Assembly (NCBI GenBank): GCA_000733355.1
Contig: JNVV01000070.1
Span: 173,454 to 197,868, forward strand
Source: Falciphora oryzae
Lineage: Eukaryota > Ascomycota > Sordariomycetes > Magnaporthales > Magnaporthaceae
DNA: 24,415 nucleotides
Direction: 5' to 3'
Both the position numbers and the translations under genes were made by a program. Positions 1 to 8,553 of this stretch are shown here, one piece after another (the stretch's first letter is position 1; each line of letters opens with the position of its first letter). The notes under the pieces were generated by a model. The model was given only the letters and a program-made list of their open reading frames with translations. It was not told the DNA's origin and did not search any database.

Positions 1-146
1 CTGTTTTATCTTTACCATAGGCTGGTTTAGCCCTGCACGAATACGACTGTTGAGCTGCTGGACCTCTGAGATCTCCCTGAGAGAACCCCCCCTTTCCAGG
101 CTTGACACTGCTGTAGCTTGCTATAGTAGGGCTGAGACCTGTTACA
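1..146 (+). repeat. 3' end of an LTR related to family A, cut by the window edge
   Basis: The stretch ends in TGTTACA at 140-146, the same terminus as the family A and B LTRs. Short blocks within it align with the last part of the element A LTR, for example the gctg-acct-gatc block at 52-75 against 9690-9712, in the same order and spacing. Immediately downstream the sequence becomes an open LINE reading frame. I read it as the tail of a solo or truncated LTR inserted in the LINE. The 5' part and any target-site duplication lie outside the window, so the assignment is tentative. Confidence 0.45.
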
Positions 147-439
147 CTTTAGCATCCGCAAAGCCCTTGCCGATAGCAGGGACCTGCCGTTTACGACGGC
201 CGACGTCCCGGAGGCCTACCGAACCCCTACGGGGTTCGTACTAAAAGCAAAAACGGCTGACATCCAAAGCCGGCTTTTGCAACACCGATCTGAACTGGGC
301 GGTTTATATAACGCCGAAAGGATCGAAAAGCCTGAATTTTGGTATAACTACGTAATTTCCGGATGCCTTACGACTTTAGCAAACGGCCTCGGTGAAGGAG
401 TCCTAGTAACGGAAGACCTGGTCCGGGAGGAGGTCGAAG
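147..439 (+). pseudogene. LINE ORF1 fragment (gag-like nucleic-acid-binding protein)
   Basis: One frame (codons starting at 148, 151 and so on) is open without a stop for about 97 codons up to the LTR junction at 440. Its C-terminal part reads GEGVLVTEDLVREEVEV, and the segment resembles the part of fungal LINE ORF1 that precedes the CCHC knuckles; this is family resemblance from memory, not a database match. No knuckle is present because the frame is cut at 440. The piece keeps many CpA dinucleotides and shows little RIP, unlike the LINE RT piece at 8554. No start codon is visible, since the upstream side is an LTR end. It is non-functional as a fragment. Confidence 0.55.
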
Positions 440-533
440 TGTCATACGGAAGAACCTGTGGGCTCACCTAATCGGCCCTATAAAAGGTCCGGGAACCGGT
501 ATAAATGCCTAACGGCCCCGAGGCCCAAAGGCC
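440..533 (+). repeat. Family B LTR, 5' part (split by element C)
   Basis: It begins TGTCATACGGAAGAACC, matching the family B LTR start (TGTYACACGGAAGAACC at 17155 and 23862), and follows that LTR with many transitions up to the element C target duplication aggcc at 529-533. The rest of the same LTR resumes at 8365. The preceding five bases (cgaag, 435-439) do not match the five after the 3' part (aatag, 8554-8558), so no target duplication is visible. Confidence 0.75.
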
Positions 534-713
534 TGTCATAGTTCCGTGCTTGGGGCACGGAAGTAGTAGCTCAGGGGTGGCCCCTGAGCCAACTCGTGTA
601 TATATAGGAGCCTCACAACCTTCCTCATAGTTCCTCTCTTCCTCCTCCTCATTTTTTAGAATAACATTACTATAACCCCTACCGGCGACCAACCCGTAAT
701 CCGGTTTATTACA
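534..713 (+). repeat. Element C 5' LTR
   Basis: 180 bp, starting TGTCATAG and ending TTATTACA, equal in length to the 3' copy. The U3 part holds two hairpins: CCGTGC/GCACGG (544-560) and CTCAGGGG/CCCCTGAG with a 3-nt loop (570-588). A TATATATA box follows at 599-606. A pyrimidine-rich run precedes the predicted RNA start near 651. C-to-T changes distinguish the two copies. Confidence 0.9.
599..606 (+). promoter_or_regulatory. TATA box of element C 5' LTR
   Basis: TATATATA in an otherwise mixed sequence, 52 bp upstream of the segment (651-661) complementary to the primer-binding site, which would be the RNA 5' end in a self-primed element. The box is conserved in the 3' LTR at 8245-8252. Confidence 0.6.
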
Positions 714-714
714 T

Positions 715-725
715 TTCTGGAAGAT
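715..725 (+). promoter_or_regulatory. Predicted self-primer binding site of element C
   Basis: TTCTGGAAGAT begins one base after the 5' LTR. Its reverse complement ATCTTCCAGAA occurs exactly in the 3' LTR at 8297-8307. The 5' LTR has ATTTTTTAGAA at the same place (651-661), three C-to-T changes consistent with RIP. No tRNA-type TGG start is present at the LTR edge. Confidence 0.65.
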
Positions 726-993
726 CTTTTCCCTTGCCAAGGGATCATAACAATGGTAACCCCAAACGCCGGGGACGGTAACGGGGGCTTGACTTTTGCT
801 ACGTCCGGCGCGCTAACACCCCTCCCCCGAAACATTTTTTTCGAAACTATCACGAGCTTCCAAAAACGACGGGCTGCAGCCGAGCAACAGCAGCAGGAAT
901 TCCAAGCTAGTACTAACAAGCTTTTCGTCGCCTATCGCAAAAATACCTTAAAGGTGACAGCGGAGCAGAAAAACCAGCTTTTAGCAGCTTACG

Positions 994-1298
994 TGGCGTG
1001 TCACATGGAAGAACCCGTGGACCTAACTAGTCGGCATCACGAGTCGGCCTTACGGAGGTTCGAAGACCCGCATAGGCGGTCAACGGCCCTAAGGCCAAGC
1101 GGTGAAGGTCGGAAGGCAGTGTGAATCATGTACTCGATACTTCGCACGGATCACAAAGGGTCTATATAAACCCTGCCATCTCCTATGTCCTTCACGAAAG
1201 ATTCCTTCCTCCTCAAGCATCTCTTGAGCCCATAAAAAGATTATCTGCAATCTAGAGATTCTTTCTCCAAGCCGTCTTTGACCCCTTGTTACATGGCG
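994..1298 (+). repeat. Family B solo LTR in element C gag, with target duplication
   Basis: The LTR itself is 999-1293 (295 bp, the same length as both element B LTRs), from TGTCACATGG to TTGTTACA. It is flanked by tggcg at 994-998 and 1294-1298. The TATATAAA-type box and the predicted RNA-start segment are recognisable, the latter as ataaaaagattat with a transition against element B. It is clearly less RIP-damaged than the gag sequence to its right. With no internal sequence present, it is the usual product of LTR-LTR recombination. Confidence 0.92.
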
Positions 1299-2212
1299 CT
1301 TAACGCACCCAAACGACTCCCCTTTAAAAATCCGACACCTTATACTAGCGACGGAAAAGGCTTTAACGCGTGAAAAAACGCGATCGAATATAAATTCGCC
1401 CGTAATAAGGACTTTATCGGGGACTACCGCGACCAGTTCGAATACGTATGGTCCAGCCTAACTCCGAATATCTAAGATATGGTACGATCGTATTACGAAA
1501 TCGGGGGTTTTAACAGTTTATACGACCCAAAAGCATTCATTTTCCACTTCGGCACCATTTTTAACAACCCCTATAAAAAGGCCTAAGCTTTAACGAAATT
1601 GGAAGCATACCGAATAAAGTCTGAATAAATATTTATTTAATTTCATACTAAATTCGAAATGCTACTAGCGTTTGCTGGAGGGTTAGTTTGGGCTAACGAA
1701 GTGAAAATTAATTACTTTCGCTTCCGTATTTCCAACCGCATCCGTTTAACGGCGGTAGCGGGCTACTACGACGCCAACTCCTACCAGGAAATAGTAGCGG
1801 TATATAAACGCATTGCCTAAGCATTAAAAACGATCGACCTAAATAACAAATTCGGCAAAAAATCGTTACAATCCCCTGCCCCTGCTTACCCCGGAGGAAA
1901 TACGGAGGATACCCCGATAACAGGCGTTAACGCAGCCCATACCGATACGCACCCTTTACGCAAACCACGCGCCCTATAGGTGTTTTAAAAGGAGTTTTAA
2001 CAGCGCCGGGATATAGGAGTATGTTTAAATTGCGGTAACAAAGAATACGAGCGACGGGTTTGCCGCTACCGGAACGCAACCAACCCCAAAAAAACCAAAA
2101 TAGCCGCTACCTAAAGCATCGGCACTAAGGAGGGAAAAAAGTAGCCCCTAACGAAAAACTCAGCCAGGGGGGGAAATTGCGGCAACGGATACAAATTGCA
2201 ACCAAAGGACCA

Positions 2213-2219
2213 TTTAAAA
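2213..2219 (+). other. Candidate -1 ribosomal frameshift site, element C gag-pol
   Basis: In the gag frame the codons read caT TTA AAA, giving the X-XXY-YYZ heptamer TTTAAAA followed by an A run and then the gag stop at 2238. A -1 slip enters the frame that carries the protease. RIP may have altered this site, and I did not model a downstream structure. Confidence 0.4.
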
Positions 2220-3874
2220 AAAAATGGAAAAATAAGTTAAAGGAAATCGAACGCAATATAAACGGCTCCCCGTTTTTGGTACTAATATTGCTTAATTTTT
2301 CCCAATTTATCGATGTATAAATGGATTTAGGTTGCTAGTATTACGCGGCAATAAGCGAAAGCTTCGCAATAAAGAATCGGGTCGAAAAAATACGACTTTA
2401 TAAACCTCGGCAATTCGGAACTATTTTAAGCAAAATTCCGATAGCTATTAGGTACTTTGCCAAATGCGAAATGGATATAAACGGGTGGGTTAAACCCGTC
2501 CTGTTTTACATTATCCCGGGAATGCTTAAAAACGTTATCCTAGGATTCCCGTGGATAAAAAACGAACAAGTTACCTTTAACGCGGCCTCGAACTGCTTAC
2601 GAATAGGAAAAACCGGCTAATTCGTAATAAAAAAGGCGAAAGTTCGGCCAACCTCGGAAAAGCTTTCGGTAGTGATCGGCAGCATTTTTACCGCGGTTTG
2701 CCGGAAATAACGGCGGGACCCGCAATAAGGCTATAAGTTCGCGGCTACCTTTTTGAAAAAAATGATACGAATCTTTTAGTTTACCGCCGAAATACCTTCC
2801 TCGAAACGACCAAAACCTAAATTGTTTAAAAAGCTAACGGAGTTCGCCGACCTTTTCGATAAAATTAAAGCGTTAGGTTTACTTCCATACCGGGGGAACC
2901 TAAACCATCATATCAAATTGAAAAAAAACGACGACGGTTCCATACCGGATTTCCTTTAAAAGCGCTTGTATAGTATGCCGAAGGAGCAACTTTTGAAATT
3001 ACGAAAACAAATTACCGAATTGATGGATAAAAGGTGGATTCGCGCTAGTTTATTACTAACGGTAGCACCCGTCCTTATAGTTCGTAAACAATCAAAAGGA
3101 TAGCGTTTATGCGTAAACTACCACGCGTTTAACGCGATTACACTTTAAAACCGCTACCTCTTGCCATTTGTAAAAAAAAACACTCCGTTCCTTATTAAAG
3201 GCGAAATGGTTTACCAAAGTAAACGTTCGAGCCGCTTTTTATAAAATTAAGACAGTATAAAGCGACAAACACTTAACAGCATTCCGAACTCGGTTCGGGT
3301 TATTCGAATAGCTAATTTACCCATTCGGGTTAGCAAAAGCCCCAATAACCTTCCAACGCTATATTAACGGTGTTTTAAGCGATATTTTTAACGATTTCGT
3401 ATCGGCTTATTTAAACGACGTATTTATTTTTTTTCGGGGTCCCGTAAAAACCATTGGGAAAAAGTAAAAGTGGTCCTCCGCCGGCTAAAAAACGCCAGAT
3501 TGAATTTAAACCTGGAAAAAAGCGATTTCGCTATGCAAAAAGTAAAATACTTAAAGTTTATCGTTAAAGCGGGAAAAGGGGTTCAAGCCGACCTGGAAAA
3601 AATCCGCGTTATCCGCGATTAGGAAGCACCGAAAAAACTTAAAGGGCTCCGCGGGTTCCTAAGGTTCGCTAACTTTTACCGAAAATTTATCGACAAATAC
3701 TTAAAGCTAGCGGTACTATTGTAAGCTTTAACCAAAAAAGGAACCTTATACCGGTAGGATTTTAAAATTAACGAAGCTTTTAAGCGGCTTAAGCTAGCTT
3801 TTATACAAATACCGGTATTAGCATAATAGGACCCAAAACGGGATACAAAACTGGAAACAAACTATTTCGGGACG

Positions 3875-4255
3875 GTTTTTGTTCGTGGCACTGTCGGTAT
3901 ACCAACACGGTTGGGGTGAGAAGGCTTCTGGTATTCAATATGTATTCAAAAGTCGTCTGTCTTCTAGAAACAACGGAAGGGCTCCTCGTGCGAGCCCTTT
4001 AGATACATATATCCCAATCACGGAGGCCGCGGGGTGCGGTCGCACAAGGCCAGTCCCGGTGCCGGGCCTGACTTGTGACTTGCACCGCCTCCGTGCATGA
4101 CCGGTGATCTCCGTGCATGACCGGTGATCCCCATTGCCGGACCCTCCATGTCAGAGAGGCGGGGCCTCTCTGCCTCGAAGTCCCTGGCTATTGGGGATTC
4201 CCGTGCAATGCCCTTTTCCCTTCGTGCGACCGTCAATTATCCTTCCAACAGTTTT
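3875..4255 (-). repeat. Ty1/copia-like solo LTR, minus strand, with target duplication
   Basis: A 371-bp insert (3880-4250) is flanked by gtttt at 3875-3879 and 4251-4255, and breaks the RNase H coding of element C. On the minus strand it begins TGTTGGAAGG and ends CACGAACA, the style of Ty1/copia LTRs. On that strand a TATA-like stretch (around 4003-4012) is followed by an 8-bp hairpin AAGGGCTC/GAGCCCTT (3977-3999). It holds two adjacent copies of a 20-bp repeat (4089-4108, 4109-4128). It has little RIP and higher GC than its surroundings. Family assignment rests on the termini only. Confidence 0.8.
4089..4128 (+). repeat. Two tandem copies of a 20-bp unit in the copia-like LTR
   Basis: CTCCGTGCATGACCGGTGAT occurs twice head to tail without a mismatch, in the U3 side of the minus-strand LTR. 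It may be a duplicated regulatory site. Confidence 0.9.
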
Positions 4256-6594
4256 AAAAGGTTGCTTATCCCAATAAAAAAAATGGCTTATAGCGGCTAA
4301 TCGCTTACCACTTCGCCAAATTAAACGACGCTTAACGCAATTATATTATCCACGATAAAAAGCTTTTCGCGGTAATAAAATATTTAAAAGCTTAAAACGT
4401 AAAACTTTAAAGCGTATCTAAACCGTTCCTAATCTTTACGGATTATAAAGCTTTGGAATACTTTTTAAAGTTTTAAAAAGTAACCGAAAAACAAATGCGT
4501 TGGGTAAAAATACTAGCTAAATTTAATTACAATTTGTAATACCGACCGGGGAAATACGCGGTATTACCGGACGCGCTATCCCGAAAGGAATAAAACGAAA
4601 AAAAAAGCGCACGTAAAGCGATATTATTGCAACCGGTACAACCTATTTAACGTATAGCGCCTACGGAAATCCGTATCAATTCCGTATCGATAGCCGACCA
4701 ACCCCTAAAGTGGTTTAGTAATAAAGCTACGCCAGCTACGAAAAAGCCCCTGCTGCTAAACCCAACTTAAATACGAGAAGCAAGCCACGACTACACCACG
4801 GCCCTTTTAACGGGAGCCACTATTTTCCGCGAACAAATATTAGCGGAATTGTGGGATAAAGCATTACGCTACGACGAAATATATAAGCGGAAACTTGTAA
4901 CGGTTTAATAAAACGCGCGCAATTTCCCCCTAAAGGCTAATACCAAAATACAAATAGCGGATTGTAATATTAATGCGTAAAAAGCGCTTTAATACAAAAA
5001 ACGACTATAGCTCCTAACTTAGGAGCTATTAACGACCACTTTAACGTAAAAAGTGTACGCTTCCCTAATCGTAAACTATACGGGACGGAATAACACATTC
5101 GCCGTTTTATACCGCGATTACTATTAGGACGGGATGTTACGGGATGTAGCTCGGTTTATCCGCAATTGCGACATTTGCTGCAAATCCCGCCCGTTTCGAC
5201 GGTATAAACAAGGGCTATTACGCCCCTTCCCGGTACCAGACCAGTTTTAAAAAAAACATTTCGATAAACTTTATAATAAAACTTCCCGCAACCGAAAAGG
5301 GGCCGGAATATTTAATGGTTATTACCGATAAGCTATCGAAATATATCCAATTCGAAGCTATGCACTTTATGAGAGCGAAAAAATGCGCAGCACGGTTCCG
5401 ATTAGTATAGTAGCGATTCCGTAGCTTTCCGGACAGCATTATTTCCGATAAAAGCTTGAATTAGGTAAAAGAATTTTAGACGGAATTATGCTCGCAAATA
5501 CAAATTTAACAATTGCTTTTTACCTTTTTTCACCCGAAAACAAACGGGGGCATAAAAAAAGCGAACTAGGAAATCTAATACTATTTGCGCTATTTTATTA
5601 CCTTCACATAAACCGACTGGTCGCAACACCTCGACGCCTGCCAATTCGCGCTTAATAACAAAAACTTAACCATTACGGGATATAGCCCCAACCGTTTGCT
5701 ATTAGATTTCGATATTAACCTAATCCCGATACACCTATTGCTAAATAACGCACCTAAAGCATGTAAAAAAGGGCGTGCTTCCGCCTTTTTAGCTCACTTA
5801 CGGGAAAGATTGGAATTAGCTACTACAATTGCGGCATTTGTATAATAATAATAAAAGTTACAAGCTAATAAATTCCGCCGCCTAGCCGAAAAATACAAAA
5901 TAAGCGACAAAATGTAACTATCCCTCCGTAATATCAAAATAAACCAGCCTAGTAAAAAACTAAATTAGGTAGCGGATAAATTCGAAATGGTTACAATCCC
6001 TAATCCCCTTAATGTTACGTTAAATATACCTAAGGGCATATATTTTAATTTCCACGTTAAACTAATGGAACGGGCAGCAAACGACCCGTTCCCGTTAAAA
6101 ACGAATATAAACACACGTCCAAAACCTATTTTAATCCTATTACCGGAAAATAACGAACTCCACGAAAAATAGCTCGTAAAAAAGATCCTGGCTATAAAAA
6201 ACGCTAAAAGACGGGGGAAAAAACAAGCATTAATAAAATAGGTAAAATACGATAAAATAACGTAAAAACCATTAAAAAAAGTTAAAGTTACAGTAGCGAT
6301 AAAGGAATTCGAAGCCCAATAGGGGGATATATACACCCACAACGGCTCCAAATTGCAAAATAAAAAAAAACAAACCGCCGCAACCCGAAAACAAAAAGGA
6401 CGCATTACGAAAGCTATATTACCTCGAATTAAAAAAAAACCGGCAAACGAATAGTAATAGCCGCTTAAAACGCGGAGCAACACGACCCCCTACCCTAACG
6501 AAAAATAAAAACCCAGTATAATAAACTGCCATTACGCCTAACACCTAACCCCGAACTAAAAACCCCGCATATAAAACACGAAAAAAAGCCGAAA

Positions 6595-7626
6595 TTAGTC
6601 TCCACCTTTACCATTATCGTTAGCAAACGTCTTTTTTTCGAATATAAAAAGGGAACGGAATTAACGGGAAAAGGAACTGCTACCGTTATAATGGATATCC
6701 TAACGACGACAACGCTTTTTACGGTATCGAATAGTACGAAAAGAAAGCGAAGGCAAACGATAACGCGATTCGGAACGGTAAATAAAACAACGACGTTTTA
6801 AATCGCTACTAAACTGGATACGGTTGTTAGCAGTTACCTAATTAATAGCGTTAATAAGCCGGGCGTTACGCGCTTCGGCGCGACGTTTCGCTTCCATTTG
6901 GGCTCGCTATAAAAAGTTAGCGACGCCGTTACGCAAAATATGGAAAAAAGGGCTAATTATTTGCATAAAACCAAAACCGCGAACAAACGTATTTATAAAC
7001 TGCTGGCTTTAGTTACCGCGACGAAAAGGAATGCTAACCGCGTTGTTAAAAACTAAAGCGTCGCCCGCAGGGTTAGCGTTTTAAATATACTGCCGGTTAA
7101 AATTCGTATTAGTTTCGTTAAAAAGCCGCGACTAATGCTGGTAAGCGAGTAGGTATTTGCGGGTAAAGATAGAACGCGAGCCTTTACCGGAAAGGATACC
7201 AGGTTTGGCAATGTAACGGTCGCTAATCGTTAAAGCGAAAAGGTCGCGTTAGGTACGGCGCAAGGCAGGACTCGAAGCGTAAATAGCATTGGAAATGTTA
7301 CAGCCCGCCGTTTTCCTACGACGGCAACGGTCGCAAACCTAACCAGGCCGGTATTTTTTACAAACCATAACTCTAGTAACTTTAGATTTGCTAAAACACG
7401 CGTTACATTCGTACTTTTAATAAACGGAAGCCGTATGCTCCTCGTTTGACGAATCGCCCGTTAAATTAATTGCGTCGGCGGCGCGACGGCCTTTGTCGCG
7501 CTAGTGTTAAGCCACGCTATAGGTTAAATACGGACAGTAAACGAGAGCGAAAAAACTTACGCGACCAAACGGATCGTCGTTACCGCCTCCGGGAAGCGGA
7601 GGAAAAGCGGCAGCGGCAGCAAACAT
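6595..7626 (-). pseudogene. Antisense extra ORF of element C, cysteine-rich, unrecognised
   Basis: Reading leftward from ATG at 7626-7624, one frame stays in phase without an indel for about 343 codons, broken by about 13 stops, all TAA or TAG. The start is alanine/proline-rich (MFAAAAAFPPLPGGGNDDP). Residues about 74-109 hold six cysteines spaced CX2CX11CX8CX2CX7C (7297-7407), including VCDRCRRRKTAGC, which looks like a zinc-binding, basic segment. A more polar region follows and then MEAKRRAEARNARL near 6850. The part left of about 6830 is less convincing, so the true end is uncertain. It lies between pol and the 3' LTR, opposite to the element. I do not recognise the family; a DNA- or RNA-binding role is only a guess. 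Confidence 0.6.
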
Positions 7627-8179
7627 CGTAGGGATTACGCTAGTCGAAAAAAAAATCTATACCGGAAAAGAGCCGGGATAAAAGGAGGGAAATGCTAGGG
7701 AAAGGAGCGACCGCGTAAAAAAACAGCGACGAAACGAAACGAGGACGAAACCGCGACGGTCGGAAAACGGAAATTGCCGGTTAATACCTAAAAAGGAAGG
7801 TAGAGGGAAAGCGGAGTTGGGAAAAAAAAAGACAGGAGACGAAACGACGGCGGGGAGGGAAAATTTTGCAGGTAGTAACGGGGCCGTAAAGAAGCCAGAC
7901 GAATTACGCAGGCAAACATAACGAAAAAAAAGAAAGAGCGAGGCAGCCAGAAGCTACGAAGCAATAAGGAAACGAGCCGCCCCCGTTAATAAAAAGGGAA
8001 GGCACGCCTAAGCCGAACTACGGAAAACGCAAGCGCCCACCCCGAAGCCAACTTGGAATCAAGCAACACCTACTATGGCACGAAGCTTTCCAATTAACGG
8101 ACCACCCGCGATATTAAAATGAACCAAAAACGAAGAAGTTACGGAGCAACCAAGGGGCCGAGCCCGGAAAAGGCGGCTA
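7627..8179. other. Non-coding 3' part of element C: antisense leader and polypurine tract
   Basis: No coding frame is convincing here. About 7640-7960 is strongly purine-rich on the plus strand, so it forms a pyrimidine-rich leader upstream of the antisense ORF, as is common in fungal promoters. A purine-rich run ends directly at the 3' LTR (about 8165-8179) and is the candidate polypurine tract for plus-strand priming. Confidence 0.45.
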
Positions 8180-8359
8180 TGTTATAGTTCCGTGTTTGGG
8201 GTACGGAAGTAGTAGCTTAGGGGTGGCCTTTGAGCTAACTCGTGTATATATAGGAGCCTTACAACCTTCCTCATAGTTCCTCTCTTCCTCCTCCTCATCT
8301 TCCAGAATAATATCACTATAACCCCTACCGGCGACCAACCCGTAGTCCGGTTTATTACA
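8180..8359 (+). repeat. Element C 3' LTR
   Basis: 180 bp from TGTTATAG to TTATTACA, aligned end to end with 534-713. The visible differences are transitions. TATATATA is at 8245-8252. The self-primer donor ATCTTCCAGAA is intact at 8297-8307. It is followed by the target duplication aggcc (8360-8364). Confidence 0.9.
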
Positions 8360-8364
8360 AGGCC

Positions 8365-8553
8365 GAAAGCCAGAAGGGCAGTGTAAATTATATATTTAGC
8401 ATTTCGCACGGATTATAAGGTGGTTTATCTAAACCCTGCTATTTCCTATATCTTTTATAAAAGATTCCTTTTTTTAAGCATTTCTTAAGCTTATAAAAAA
8501 ATTATTTGCAATATAAAGATCCTTTTCCAAACTGTTTTTAACCCTTTGTTACA
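8365..8553 (+). repeat. Family B LTR, 3' part (split by element C)
   Basis: This continues the LTR begun at 440. It aligns with the last about 190 bp of the family B LTR (compare 17261-17449) and ends TTTGTTACA at 8553. It is much more RIPped than the other copies (long A/T runs, stops). The sequence after it is LINE RT, whereas the sequence before 440 is LINE ORF1. Confidence 0.8.

Larger units (their letters stand above)
753..2240 (+). pseudogene. Element C gag, interrupted by a solo LTR and nonsense codons
   Basis: The frame starts at ATG 753, is open to 998, is interrupted by the solo LTR plus duplicated target (999-1298, 300 bp, so phase is kept), and continues in the same frame from 1299. 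The product is a retroviral-type capsid/nucleocapsid protein. At 2025-2066 it has a zinc knuckle of form CLNCGNKEYERRVC, where the histidine of CX2CX4HX4C is tyrosine, a change expected from CAY to TAY under RIP. About ten in-frame TAA/TAG/TGA codons occur after 1299 and none before 998. The frame ends at TAA 2238-2240. A possible -1 slip site TTTAAAA lies at 2213-2219. Confidence 0.75.
2217..6454 (+). pseudogene. Element C pol: protease, RT, RNase H, integrase, chromodomain
   Basis: The domains read in order with many TAA/TAG codons. Protease: NGSPFLV then MDLGC at 2321-2335, so the DSG triad is DLG (TCA to TTA). RT: KAKWFTKVNVRAAF at about 3201-3240 and YLND at 3408-3419 in place of YLDD, so catalytic aspartates in both motifs are asparagine. 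RNase H is split by the solo LTR at 3880-4250 and ends with PDALSR near 4570. The integrase zinc finger has tyrosines where histidines are expected, CDIC is kept, and the core is near 5290-5560. The chromodomain at about 6178-6330 is followed by clustered stops at 6452-6460. A run of nine A at 3172-3180 holds a +1 insertion, and another A run near 4276 also shifts the frame. It is non-functional. Confidence 0.8.
534..8359 (+). mobile_element. Element C: RIP-degraded Ty3/gypsy chromovirus with an antisense extra ORF
   Basis: It is bounded by two 180-bp LTRs (534-713 and 8180-8359) and by the target duplication aggcc (529-533 and 8360-8364). The order is gag, protease, RT, RNase H, integrase, chromodomain, then about 1.7 kb before the 3' LTR that contains a minus-strand reading frame. 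Two solo LTRs are inserted in it (999-1293 and 3880-4250); without them and their duplications it is about 7.15 kb. CpA is strongly depleted and TpA enriched from about 1300 on, and every domain carries nonsense changes. The chromodomain and self-primer layout place it with chromoviruses. It sits inside a family B LTR. Confidence 0.9.

Noticed and set aside
3879..4236. Short ORFs on both strands in the copia-like solo LTR
   Set aside because: They span LTR regulatory sequence, have no homology that I recognise, and the plus-strand one starts at the insertion edge.
5965..6483. 172-codon minus-strand ORF
   Set aside because: It lies opposite the end of element C pol and its chromodomain, which reads clearly on the plus strand. 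Its hydrophobic, F/I/L-rich composition is what RIPped A-rich coding DNA gives on the other strand.
6461..6594. Continuation of the antisense ORF toward pol
   Set aside because: The frame there becomes stop-dense and low in coding character, so I do not extend the gene beyond 6595.
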